This document shows, piece after piece, positions 1-9,175 of a DNA stretch of 12,665 bases (positions are counted from its first letter, which is position 1; each line of letters starts with the position of its first letter). Where the stretch lies: positions 1-12,665 of the forward strand of contig QMUI01000006.1 in NCBI GenBank assembly GCA_003660485.1, given 5' to 3'. The notes below the pieces were generated by a model. That model saw only the letters and a program-made list of their open reading frames with translations, did not search any database and was not told where the DNA came from. This DNA is from Thermococci archaeon (GTDB lineage: Archaea; Methanobacteriota_B; Thermococci; Thermococcales; Thermococcaceae). The position numbers and the translations under genes were made by a program.

Positions 1-1132
1 TAAGATTACCTCCATAGAAGTCATTGAAAGGGCAAAGGCAAGGCCTGAGGTTCATTTTAAGGCAGAGCTTGAGCCTAAGCCCAACCTTCCAAGTGTTACG
101 ATTCTGGGAACTGGAGGAACTATAGCTAGTAGAGTTGATTATGAAACTGGAGCAGTTTATCCTGCGTTCACGGCAGAAGAACTAGCTAAAGCTGTCCCGG
201 AAATATTTGAGATAGCAAACGTTAAGTCCAGGTTACTCTTCAACATCTTCAGCGAGGACATGAAGCCTTCCCACTGGGTAAGAATAGCCCATGAAGTGGC
301 GAAGGAGCTGAACTCTGGAGCTTATGGAGTTGTCGTTGCTCATGGAACCGATACCATGGGGTATACTTCTGCGGCCTTAAGTTTCATGCTTAGGGATCTC
401 AATAAGCCTGTAATATTGGTAGGTGCCCAGAGGAGCAGTGATAGGCCGAGTAGCGATGCCGCGATGAACCTGATATGCTCGGTCAGAATGGCGGTCAGCG
501 AAGTGGCGGAGGTCATGGTTGTGATGCACGGTGAAACCGGGGATACTTACTGCCTTGCCCATAGGGGAACCAAAGTAAGGAAGATGCATACAAGCAGGAG
601 AGACGCCTTTAGAAGCATAAACGATATTCCCATAGCTAAGATATGGAGCGACGGTAAAATAGAGTTCCTAAGGGATGACTACCGGAGGAGGAACGAGGGG
701 GAGGTTTGGGTTGATGATAAAATTGAGGAAAAAGTTGCCTTGGTGAAGATGTACCCTGGTATAAGCCCTGAGATAATAGACTTCTTTGTCGACAGAGGGT
801 ACAAGGGAATAGTTATAGAGGGAACTGGGTTAGGTCATACACCAAACGATATGATACCTTCAATAAGAAGGGCAGTAGAAGAGGGGGTTGCAGTTTGCAT
901 GACTAGCCAGTGCCTCTACGGAAGGGTTCACATGAACGTTTACGCAACGGGAAGAAGATTGTTAAAAGCAGGAGTTATCCCCTGTGAGGACATGTTACCG
1001 GAGACGGCCTATGTAAAGCTGATGTGGGTTTTAGGCCACACTCAAGATCTCAATGAAGTGAGAAACATGATGCTGACTAACTATGCGGGAGAAATAACTC
1101 CCTACACGAAGCCCAATACTTATCTAATTTAA
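1..1132 (+). CDS. gatD: Glu-tRNA(Gln) amidotransferase subunit D (asparaginase-like), 5' end cut by window
   Basis: The frame is open from base 2, so the gene enters from outside the window; 376 codons are present. The family is about 440 residues, so roughly the first 60 are missing. GatD is the asparaginase-type subunit of archaeal GatDE: it releases ammonia from an amide donor, and GatE uses it to convert Glu-tRNAGln to Gln-tRNAGln in the cytoplasm. Seen directly: the N-terminal asparaginase motif GTGGTIAS (bases 107-130, nucleophile-type Thr at 119-121), the second motif HGTDTM (341-358), and the Lys in GTKVRK (572-574) expected of the catalytic set. The N-terminal residues before GTGGT fit the extra GatD-specific domain that plain L-asparaginases lack. 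The ATG at 260 is internal because the first active-site motif lies upstream of it. gatE follows within a few bases, which separates this from a stand-alone asparaginase. Confidence 0.96.
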   Translation, partial: KITSIEVIERAKARPEVHFKAELEPKPNLPSVTILGTGGTIASRVDYETGAVYPAFTAEELAKAVPEIFEIANVKSRLLFNIFSEDMKPSHWVRIAHEVAKELNSGAYGVVVAHGTDTMGYTSAALSFMLRDLNKPVILVGAQRSSDRPSSDAAMNLICSVRMAVSEVAEVMVVMHGETGDTYCLAHRGTKVRKMHTSRRDAFRSINDIPIAKIWSDGKIEFLRDDYRRRNEGEVWVDDKIEEKVALVKMYPGISPEIIDFFVDRGYKGIVIEGTGLGHTPNDMIPSIRRAVEEGVAVCMTSQCLYGRVHMNVYATGRRLLKAGVIPCEDMLPETAYVKLMWVLGHTQDLNEVRNMMLTNYAGEITPYTKPNTYLI

Positions 1133-1135
1133 GGG

Positions 1136-3034
1136 GTGGTGGAGATGGCTAACATCGACTATGAACAAATTGGCCTTAAAGTTGGATTGGAGATTCACCG
1201 TCAACTTGATACAAAAAAGCTCTTCTCTCCAGTTCCAAGCGAGCTAACGGACAAAGTTGATTTCACGTTTCAAAGAAGGCTAAGACCCACAATGAGTGAA
1301 CTAGGTGAAGTTGATCCGGCGGCGCTTGAGGAGTTCAAGAAGGGGAGAATTTATATTTATGAGGGAAACAATGAGCTAAGCGATCTCGTCTATATGGATG
1401 AGGAACCTCCAAGGGGTCCCGACAGGGAGGCTTTGGAGGTTGCCCTTCAAATTGCTTACCTTCTAAACGCAAAGCCCGTAGATGAGATTTACTACATGAG
1501 GAAGATCGTTATTGACGGTTCAAATGTTTCTGGATTCCAGAGAACCGCTATAATAGCTACCGATGGAAAAGTTGAGACGCCCTGGGGAACAGTTGGAATC
1601 CCAACTATATGCCTTGAGGAAGATGCTGCGAGGATAATAGAGAGGAAGGACAGGGAGGTAATTTATAGGGTAGATAGGCTTGGCATACCCCTAATTGAGA
1701 TAAGCACCACTCCAGATATACACCATCCAGAGCAGGCTAAAGTTGTTGCAAAGTTCATTGGTGATGCCTTAAGGGCGACAAGGAAGGTCAAGCGTGGTCT
1801 TGGAACTATAAGGCAGGATTTAAACGTTTCTATAAAGGGCGGGGCAAGGATAGAGATAAAGGGAGTTCAAGAACTGGACATGATCCCTCTAATAATAGAG
1901 AGGGAGGTACAGAGACAACTGAATCTGCTGAAAATAAGGGATGAGCTGAGGAAGAGGGGAGTTAAACCCGAGGATATAAAGGAAGAATTCTACGATGTAA
2001 CCGATATCTTCCAAAACACCAAGTCAAAGATTATTGGGAGGACAATAAAGAAGGGCGGCAAAGTTTTGGCGATAAAGCTTCCCAAGTTTAAGGGTCTAAT
2101 AGGGATGGAAATTCAGCCTGGAAGGAGGCTGGGAACTGAATTTGCGGACAGGGCAAAGAAGTACGTTCCTGGAATATTCCATAGTGATGAGTTGCCAAAC
2201 TACGGCATAACCCAGGAGGAAGTCGAGAAGGTCGTCGAACGGCTCAGCCTTGGAAATGAGGATGCCTTCGTTTTGGTTGCCGCCGAGGAAGAAACAGCGA
2301 AGAATGCTCTGCGTGAAGTGATTAAACGTGCAAGGGAGGCAATTGAAGGTGTTCCCGAAGAGACGAGGAGGGCCCTTCCAGATGGTAATACGCAGTACAT
2401 GAGACCGCTCCCAGGAAAGGCTAGAATGTATCCCGAGACGGATGTACCTCCACTGAGAATTCCGGATGATCTGAAGAGAAGAATAAAGGAGAACCTCCCA
2501 GAGCTACCCCAGGCTAAGGTTGAGAAGTACGTTAAGGAGTACAAGATTGATAGAAGCTTAGCACAAACGTTGGTTGACGATGAAAGGGATGAGCTATTCG
2601 AAGAGCTAATTGAGATGGGCGTTAAGCCATCGCTTGCGGCTTCGGTTCTAGTAGTCGTTCTTAAGGGATTAAGGAAGGATGTTCCAATTGAGAACATTAC
2701 TGAGGATCACATAAGGGAGGCCTTCAAACTTTATCTCGAAGGGAAGATAGCGAAGGAGGCCTTTGAGGAGATATTCAAGGAGCTCGCTCTGCACCCGGAG
2801 AAGACAGCTGAGCAAGTAGCTCAAGAGAGAGGATTAACACTATTGAGCGAGGAGGAAGTCGTGAAAATCGTTGAGGAAGTAATACAGCAGAACGTTGATG
2901 TTGTGAAGGCCAAGGGTATGGGGGCCATGGGTTTAATCATGGGTAGGGTTATGGCAAGGGTGAGGGGCAAGGCAGACGGTAAATTGGTAAGCCAGATCGT
3001 GAGGAAGAAGATCCAGGAACTCTCCCAGGGATGA
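1136..3034 (+). CDS. gatE: Glu-tRNA(Gln) amidotransferase subunit E
   Basis: GatE is the kinase/transamidase subunit of GatDE. It phosphorylates the Glu of mischarged Glu-tRNAGln and amidates it with ammonia from GatD. The protein has 632 residues from the GTG at 1136, or 629 from the ATG at 1145; both are close to the usual archaeal length. The ATG is attractive because GGTGG lies 5 bases before it. Visible regions: the GatB-like cradle opening ([18 protein letters not shown]), the family signature [14 protein letters not shown] at about residues 223-236, an inserted AspRS-type (GAD) domain from about 285 to 415 that distinguishes GatE from bacterial GatB, and a helical plus YqeY-like C-terminus from about 490. 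The gene follows gatD by 3 bases (GTG) or 12 bases (ATG), so the two are almost certainly one operon. Its stop codon lies inside box C of a guide RNA. Confidence 0.97.
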   Translation: MVEMANIDYEQIGLKVGLEIHRQLDTKKLFSPVPSELTDKVDFTFQRRLRPTMSELGEVDPAALEEFKKGRIYIYEGNNELSDLVYMDEEPPRGPDREALEVALQIAYLLNAKPVDEIYYMRKIVIDGSNVSGFQRTAIIATDGKVETPWGTVGIPTICLEEDAARIIERKDREVIYRVDRLGIPLIEISTTPDIHHPEQAKVVAKFIGDALRATRKVKRGLGTIRQDLNVSIKGGARIEIKGVQELDMIPLIIEREVQRQLNLLKIRDELRKRGVKPEDIKEEFYDVTDIFQNTKSKIIGRTIKKGGKVLAIKLPKFKGLIGMEIQPGRRLGTEFADRAKKYVPGIFHSDELPNYGITQEEVEKVVERLSLGNEDAFVLVAAEEETAKNALREVIKRAREAIEGVPEETRRALPDGNTQYMRPLPGKARMYPETDVPPLRIPDDLKRRIKENLPELPQAKVEKYVKEYKIDRSLAQTLVDDERDELFEELIEMGVKPSLAASVLVVVLKGLRKDVPIENITEDHIREAFKLYLEGKIAKEAFEEIFKELALHPEKTAEQVAQERGLTLLSEEEVVKIVEEVIQQNVDVVKAKGMGAMGLIMGRVMARVRGKADGKLVSQIVRKKIQELSQG

Positions 3035-3081
3035 TGAGGTTCGCTAGATCTGAAGCGTGATGAACCCTAGGGTATCTGACC
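3029..3081 (+). ncRNA. Box C/D guide sRNA no. 1, overlapping the gatE stop
   Basis: All four boxes occur in order with archaeal spacing: C ATGATGA (3031-3037), 12-nt guide (3038-3049), D' CTGA (3050-3053), 3-nt spacer, C' GTGATGA (3057-3063), 12-nt guide (3064-3075), D CTGA (3076-3079). GG before box C and CC after box D can form the short closing stem. Such RNAs assemble with L7Ae, Nop5 and fibrillarin and direct 2'-O-methylation of the target base paired to the fifth guide nucleotide upstream of D or D'. Sequences complementary to the guides are ATCTAGCGAACC (D') and ATACCCTAGGGT (D); I could not assign targets. Box C contains the gatE stop codon, so the sRNA is probably cut from the gatDE transcript. 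The D guide contains a perfect 10-nt palindrome. A T6 run follows at 3088-3093. End points are estimates. Confidence 0.88.
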
Positions 3082-3087
3082 TCTATC

Positions 3088-3095
3088 TTTTTTAA
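3088..3095 (+). promoter_or_regulatory. T-rich element: terminator of sRNA 1 and/or TATA box of sRNA 2
   Basis: TTTTTTAA lies 9 bases after box D of the first sRNA and starts a pyrimidine-rich stretch that runs to about 3114. Oligo-T is a typical archaeal termination signal. The same bases are also placed like a TATA box, with their centre about 26 bases before the expected 5' end of the second sRNA (about 3118). The sequence cannot tell the two roles apart. Confidence 0.35.
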
Positions 3096-3117
3096 CCCTT
3101 CTTTCTCTCTTTTTGAC

Positions 3118-3170
3118 GGATGATGAGGCCTACCTCGCTGAGCAGTGATGATTGGGTGAGCTGCCTGACA
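3118..3170 (+). ncRNA. Box C/D guide sRNA no. 2
   Basis: A second complete box C/D RNA starts about 40 bases after the first. Boxes: C ATGATGA (3120-3126), 11-nt guide (3127-3137), D' CTGA (3138-3141), 3-nt spacer, C' GTGATGA (3145-3151), 13-nt guide (3152-3164), D CTGA (3165-3168). This layout matches archaeal dual-guide 2'-O-methylation sRNAs. Sequences complementary to the guides are CGAGGTAGGCC (D') and GCAGCTCACCCAA (D); targets in rRNA or tRNA were not identified. The guides share no sequence with those of the first sRNA, so this is not a recent tandem copy. It may be transcribed from the T-rich TATA-like element at 3088-3095 or processed from gatE read-through. End points are estimates. 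Confidence 0.86.
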
Positions 3171-3245
3171 ATTTCCTAAGATTCTTGATTTTTAATTTGC
3201 GTTAATTTTGCATGATCTTTGTCGAAATTGCCCATGACAAAGGAC

Positions 3246-3327
3246 AAATATTTAAATGTACATGTTTAACAACTTATATAACTCTTCCGCTCGATATCAG
3301 GCTTCGATATACATTTGTGCGGAGGTG
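3246..3327 (+). promoter_or_regulatory. gltP promoter region and ribosome binding site
   Basis: The best TATA box is TTATATAA (3274-3281), giving an expected transcript start near 3303-3307 and a leader of about 30 bases. A strong Shine-Dalgarno GGAGGTG (3321-3327) sits 7 bases before the ATG at 3335 and fixes that start. A second AT-rich box, AAATATTTAAATG (3246-3258), lies upstream. Two symmetrical elements could be operators: the palindrome ATGTACAT (3256-3263) upstream of the TATA box, and ATATC-N7-GATAT (3294-3310) over the expected transcript start. The rest of 3171-3245 is AT-rich with nothing else recognised. Confidence 0.6.
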
Positions 3328-3334
3328 TGCATAG

Positions 3335-5747
<2,413 letters not shown>

Positions 5748-5765
5748 GCAAGCCTTTTTATTCTC

Positions 5766-5780
5766 CCTAAAATATACTAT
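5766..5780. promoter_or_regulatory. Shared divergent TATA region, radical SAM gene / P-loop gene
   Basis: Only 48 bases separate the two start codons. The single AT-rich core reads AAAATATAC (5769-5777) on the plus strand and GTATATTTTA on the minus strand. Its centre is about 23 bases from the plus ATG (5796) and 26-29 bases from the minus ATGs (5747, 5744). One element could therefore serve both directions, with leaderless or nearly leaderless transcripts each way. Confidence 0.5.
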
Positions 5781-5795
5781 CCCTTGGGGATAGGA

Positions 5796-6377
5796 ATGGG
5801 TGTGTACATCTTTACTCCTGAAGATCTGCTCAGGTATGAGGTTATAACTCAGGATTGCCTCAATATTTTAAAGGAGGCCTTGGAAAGAAGAGAAGACATT
5901 CTGGTAGTTGGAGGAACAAGGGCAGGAAAGACTAAATTAGTTGAAGCAATGACTTTCTTAATTCCTGAAAACTGGAAGATAGCCGTTGTTACCGCGTACA
6001 ATGAGTTCAAGCCCTTTAAGGATAACATCTTCGTTATAAACACGGAGTTTGACGGCAGGAGCGTTGACGCAAGAACCGAAGAGGTAATTGAGAAGATAAA
6101 CTCGATAAATCCGGACTACGTTATAATAGATACCATTCACACCGTTAGCGTCCCCAGGATTCTCGAAAAGTTGACAGATAAATATGGCTTCATAATAACC
6201 TCTTTAGTCCTCTCGAGGAATCTCCGGGACGAGATTAAGCATTGGCTAAAGATAGATGATAAGACGTTAAAAAAGTTTGAGCTCGTTGTGGAGCTCTACA
6301 GAGACATAAAAACGGGGCATAGAAAGGTTAATGCGATATACAGGATAAAAGAAAAAGAGTTGGAGAAGCTATGCTAA
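5796..6377 (+). CDS. Small P-loop NTPase resembling a secretion/pilus (VirB11/PilT-type) ATPase core, degenerate
   Basis: A 193-residue cytoplasmic protein from the ATG at 5796. An earlier in-frame start at 5706 would run back through the divergent promoter and into the radical SAM gene, so it is rejected. The Walker A is GGTRAGKT (residues 39-46), in the setting 'LVVGGTRAGKTKLVEAMTFLIP' resembling the GGTGSGKTTLLNAL...IP of VirB11-type ATPases. A Walker B-like strand DYVIID ends at D112. Typical secretion ATPases are far longer, with a separate N-terminal domain; here only about 35 residues precede Walker A. The glutamate usual after the Walker B strand and the histidine-box motif are not evident: IDTIHT and ITSLVLSR stand in those places. 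The protein may have lost motor function, or be a related small NTPase. It stands alone with no pilin or membrane partner in the window, and its 3' end overlaps the opposite aminotransferase by 9 bp. Confidence 0.75.
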   Translation: MGVYIFTPEDLLRYEVITQDCLNILKEALERREDILVVGGTRAGKTKLVEAMTFLIPENWKIAVVTAYNEFKPFKDNIFVINTEFDGRSVDARTEEVIEKINSINPDYVIIDTIHTVSVPRILEKLTDKYGFIITSLVLSRNLRDEIKHWLKIDDKTLKKFELVVELYRDIKTGHRKVNAIYRIKEKELEKLC

Positions 6378-7520
6378 ACCCTTCTGCTTCTTCAATTCGT
6401 TTATTACTTCCCTGAGGTTATCGAGCATCTCCCTTATGTCATCGAACGGTATGTAACCCATGTGACCAATCCTGAATGTTATCTCCTTGACACTACCATA
6501 CCCCTTAGCTAGCTCGAATCCTCTCTTCCTCATGGCCTCGTAGACCTCATCTCCCTTTATTCCCTTTGGAGTTAAGACGGCGGTAATCGTTGGGCTCTCG
6601 TAGCCCTCTTCAGCTAGGATGCTGAGGCCTATCTCTTTAACTCCTTCCCTGATCATCTCAGCCCTCTTCTGGTACATCTCAAGCCACTTCTCCTTCCCGC
6701 CCATCTTCTCTATTATCCTGAGGACGACGTTTAGGCCAAACACTTGTGGCATTGGAGGCGTTGAGGGTGTTGACTCCTTTTCCTTGAGGTACTTAACGTA
6801 CAGTGGAATGTCAAAGTACCATCCCCTCTCTGGCATTTTTTCAGCAATCTCTAGGAATCTCTCGCTGAAGACTCCAATCGCAAGTCCTGGAGGAACACCG
6901 AATGCCTTTTGGGAGCTTGAGAATACAACGTCAAGCTCCCATTTATCGAACTTTATGTCTGCCCCTCCCATCGCTGAAACGGCATCGACGAACACTAGCT
7001 TATCGTGTTCTTTTGCCACTTTGGCGAGCTCTGGGAGGGGATTCAAAACGCCAGTTGATGTTTCATTGTAGGTTATCGTTACGGCCTCAACGTCAGGGTT
7101 CTTCTTTAGGGCGTCATCTAGATCTTCGGGCTTTACAGCTTTTCCGGGCTCGTATTCTAAAACTACTGCCTTTCTTCCGTTGGTTTCCACAACCTCCTTG
7201 TACCTCTTCCCGAATGCTCCAATTATAGTGACTAAAACTTTTCCACCCTTTGTTACTCCATTTCTAATACTTGCTTCCATGATTCCGGTTCCGGAGCTTG
7301 GGACTAGTAGAACTTCTCCCTTCTTAACCTCGAGGAAGTCCCTGAGCCTTTCGACAGTATCAACGTGCACCTTTCTGTACTCTTTGGATCTGTGGCTGAA
7401 CATCTGAACTTTCATTATCTCAAGTACTTCCGGGAAGCATGCAACTGGTCCTGCTGTAAAGAGCTTGTATTTTGGCTTCACCATTTCATAAACTTCTCTA
7501 AAGGCCTCCTCATATTCCAT
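6369..7520 (-). CDS. Class V PLP aminotransferase (alanine-glyoxylate / serine-pyruvate type)
   Basis: A cytoplasmic pyridoxal-phosphate enzyme of the class V family, probably transferring amino groups between a small amino acid (alanine or serine) and glyoxylate or pyruvate. It has 383 residues from the ATG at 7520. The family opening FTAGPVACFP is at about 21-30. SSGTGIMEASI (about 75-85) binds the cofactor phosphate, D179 in FVDAVSAMGG pairs with the PLP ring nitrogen, K205 in SSSQKAFGVPPG forms the Schiff base, and the Arg in FRIGHMGYI near the C-terminus should bind substrate carboxylate. A longer reading from a TTG at 7538 is less likely: GGTGAGG lies just before the ATG at 7520 and the TATA palindrome is close upstream. 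Serine-glyoxylate aminotransferase or phosphoserine-type activity cannot be excluded. It is divergent from a kinase gene and convergent, with 9 bp overlap, with the P-loop gene. Confidence 0.92.
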   Translation of the reverse strand: MEYEEAFREVYEMVKPKYKLFTAGPVACFPEVLEIMKVQMFSHRSKEYRKVHVDTVERLRDFLEVKKGEVLLVPSSGTGIMEASIRNGVTKGGKVLVTIIGAFGKRYKEVVETNGRKAVVLEYEPGKAVKPEDLDDALKKNPDVEAVTITYNETSTGVLNPLPELAKVAKEHDKLVFVDAVSAMGGADIKFDKWELDVVFSSSQKAFGVPPGLAIGVFSERFLEIAEKMPERGWYFDIPLYVKYLKEKESTPSTPPMPQVFGLNVVLRIIEKMGGKEKWLEMYQKRAEMIREGVKEIGLSILAEEGYESPTITAVLTPKGIKGDEVYEAMRKRGFELAKGYGSVKEITFRIGHMGYIPFDDIREMLDNLREVINELKKQKGLA

Positions 7521-7543
7521 ACCCCTCACCAACTTCAATATTG

Positions 7544-7559
7544 TTTTATAGCTATAAAA
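7544..7559. promoter_or_regulatory. 16-bp palindromic bidirectional TATA element
   Basis: TTTTATAGCTATAAAA is a perfect palindrome in the 56-base gap between the divergent aminotransferase (ATG 7520) and kinase (ATG 7577). Each half looks like an archaeal TATA box. The palindrome centre is 25-26 bases from the kinase ATG, which fits a leaderless kinase mRNA with no Shine-Dalgarno. It is 31-32 bases from the aminotransferase ATG, leaving either a leader of a few bases that may carry GGTGAGG, or almost none if the nearer half is used. Confidence 0.6.
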
Positions 7560-7576
7560 ATGATTTGGACTTGGGA

Positions 7577-8219
7577 ATGTACATGCTTCAAGAAATAATC
7601 AAGGATGAAATAAGGAAATTGAAACCTATCCTAAGTGAGTATGGTATAGAGTTGGAAAGGTTCTTAGCGAAGGGAACAACAAGCTATATATTCCTTGGTA
7701 TCTTTAATAATGAGAGGGTTATAATAAAGTATCAAAGACCTGATACCCCTCGGAAAACATTGAAAAGAGAGGCTCGTATACTAGAGATCCTTAAAGGTAG
7801 GAACATAACTGGGGACTTAGTTTCCTATATGCAGCTTGGAGGAAGAGAATTACTTATAAGGAAGTACGTTGATGGGGAACCCCTAATAAAAGCACTTCCT
7901 AAGAAGAGAGACATCCTAAAAATAGCTGGGAAGGCTTATACTCTTGATATCTTAGGGATTGATCATGGGCAGATTCAGGGGGGCAAACACATAATAATAG
8001 GGGACGATGTCTGGATAATTGACTTTGAAAAGGCTAGTACTGAAAGAAAGCCAAGGAACTTAACATCAGCAATGGCAATGTTGTTCCTCTCTAATAACGT
8101 GATTTCTCGTAGAATTTCTGATGAATATAGGATTATGGAAGATTTCAGAAAAATGTTGAGATCAGCGCTCAGAGAGTATAAGGTTTCTAAGGATATCAAG
8201 AAAGTCATGGAGGTTTTAT

Positions 8220-8230
<11 letters not shown>
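7577..8230 (+). CDS. Putative small atypical Ser/Thr protein kinase (archaeal, RIO/piD261-like group)
   Basis: A 217-residue putative protein kinase. Motifs in order: nucleotide-loop segment FLAKGTTSYIF (about 29-39) replacing the usual glycine-rich loop, invariant-type Lys K51 in RVIIKY, Glu in KREARILE (about 63-70), hinge-like LLIRKYVDGEP (about 92-102), a catalytic loop with D129 in GIDHGQIQGGKHIII instead of HRDxKxxN, and metal-binding D149 in WIIDFEKAS replacing DFG. The fold is compressed compared with eukaryotic kinases of about 250-300 residues, as in RIO and Bud32-type kinases; the substrate is unknown. The ATG at 7577 is chosen because an upstream in-frame TTG at 7541 lies inside the TATA palindrome; an ATG at 7583 is also possible. 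The gene is divergent from the aminotransferase and overlaps the next opposite-strand gene by 11 bp at its stop. Confidence 0.85.
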
Positions 8231-8731
<501 letters not shown>

Positions 8732-8734
8732 TCT

Positions 8735-9067
8735 CTATTCCTTTAGCATTTCAAGGACGTTTTCTATTGTCTTTACTCCATTTTCAAGCAATTTTTCTCC
8801 TTTTTCTGTAAGTTGGTAGTATTTTCTTGATGGTCTGCCACTCTCTCCTTCATGCCACTCCGAGGTGACGTAGCCCGCTTCTTCAAGCTTGTATAAGACG
8901 ACATAAGAACTAACAGTTGCCGGTTCAAATCCAAATCTTCGTTTTAACTGTCCTCTGATTTCATACGCGTACATTGGCCTCTCTTTGAGTAGCTTTAAGA
9001 TGTACATCCAAAGTATTTCTTTCGTGAGCTTATCCTTAAGCCTTAATAATATCTCATCCATTTCCAT
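8735..9067 (-). CDS. PadR-family transcriptional regulator
   Basis: A 110-residue winged-helix DNA-binding protein, the usual size of short (subfamily 2-like) PadR regulators. The core LTKEILWMYILKLLKERPMYAYEIRGQLKRRFGF (about 14-47) is the PadR opening with its conserved YxYEI-like segment. TVSSYVVLYKLEEAGYVTSEW (about 51-71) is the recognition helix and following segment, the wing is EGESGRPSRKYYQLTEKGE, and a C-terminal amphipathic helix (about 92-110) probably dimerises. PadR proteins usually repress genes for multidrug ABC transporters or stress responses and often themselves. Here an ABC-2 operon ends 108 bases upstream on the same strand, which makes it a candidate target by inference. 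The ATG at 9067 is preceded by GGTGAT (9072-9077); an ATG two codons later is also possible. Confidence 0.92.
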   Translation of the reverse strand: MEMDEILLRLKDKLTKEILWMYILKLLKERPMYAYEIRGQLKRRFGFEPATVSSYVVLYKLEEAGYVTSEWHEGESGRPSRKYYQLTEKGEKLLENGVKTIENVLEMLKE

Positions 9068-9071
9068 TTAC

Positions 9072-9106
9072 ATCACCCTTAGGGGGGTAATTCTTTCGCT
9101 ATAAAA
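9072..9106 (-). promoter_or_regulatory. padR promoter, RBS and possible operator
   Basis: On the minus strand a TATA box TTTTATAG (9106-9099) gives an expected transcript start near 9075-9080, just before the RBS GGTGAT (9077-9072) of the PadR gene. Between them lies ACCCCCCTAAGGGT (9088-9075), an imperfect inverted repeat touching both start point and RBS and a possible autoregulatory site. The remaining gap up to 9175 is very AT-rich (another TATA-like run at about 9131-9145) with no gene. Confidence 0.45.
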
Positions 9107-9175
9107 TGTAACTACTAAAATATTTTTCGGTTATAATATAATTAAAATTGTCGCATATTATGAAAATTGAAAACT

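Noticed and set aside
260..1132. Shorter gatD start at ATG 260
   Set aside because: The catalytic motif GTGGTIAS lies upstream in the same open frame (107-130), so this ATG is internal and the gene is cut by the window edge.
2200..2697. 165-residue open frame on the minus strand inside gatE
   Set aside because: Serine-rich low-complexity translation with no motif, lying wholly antisense to a conserved gene.
3171..3245. Possible third sRNA or small ORF in the AT-rich gap before gltP
   Set aside because: No complete set of C/D boxes, no hairpin of note and no plausible start codon with an RBS.
6619..7407. Several plus-strand open frames opposite the aminotransferase
   Set aside because: They overlap one another and mirror codons of a clear PLP enzyme; no start signals or domains.
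7521..7576. TTG starts at 7538 (-) and 7541 (+) extending the aminotransferase and kinase
   Set aside because: The + TTG at 7541 lies upstream of the TATA palindrome at 7544-7559, so that reading would include the promoter. The - TTG at 7538 lies within a few bases of the palindrome, where the transcript would start too late to include it. The ATGs at 7520 and 7577 fit promoter spacing.
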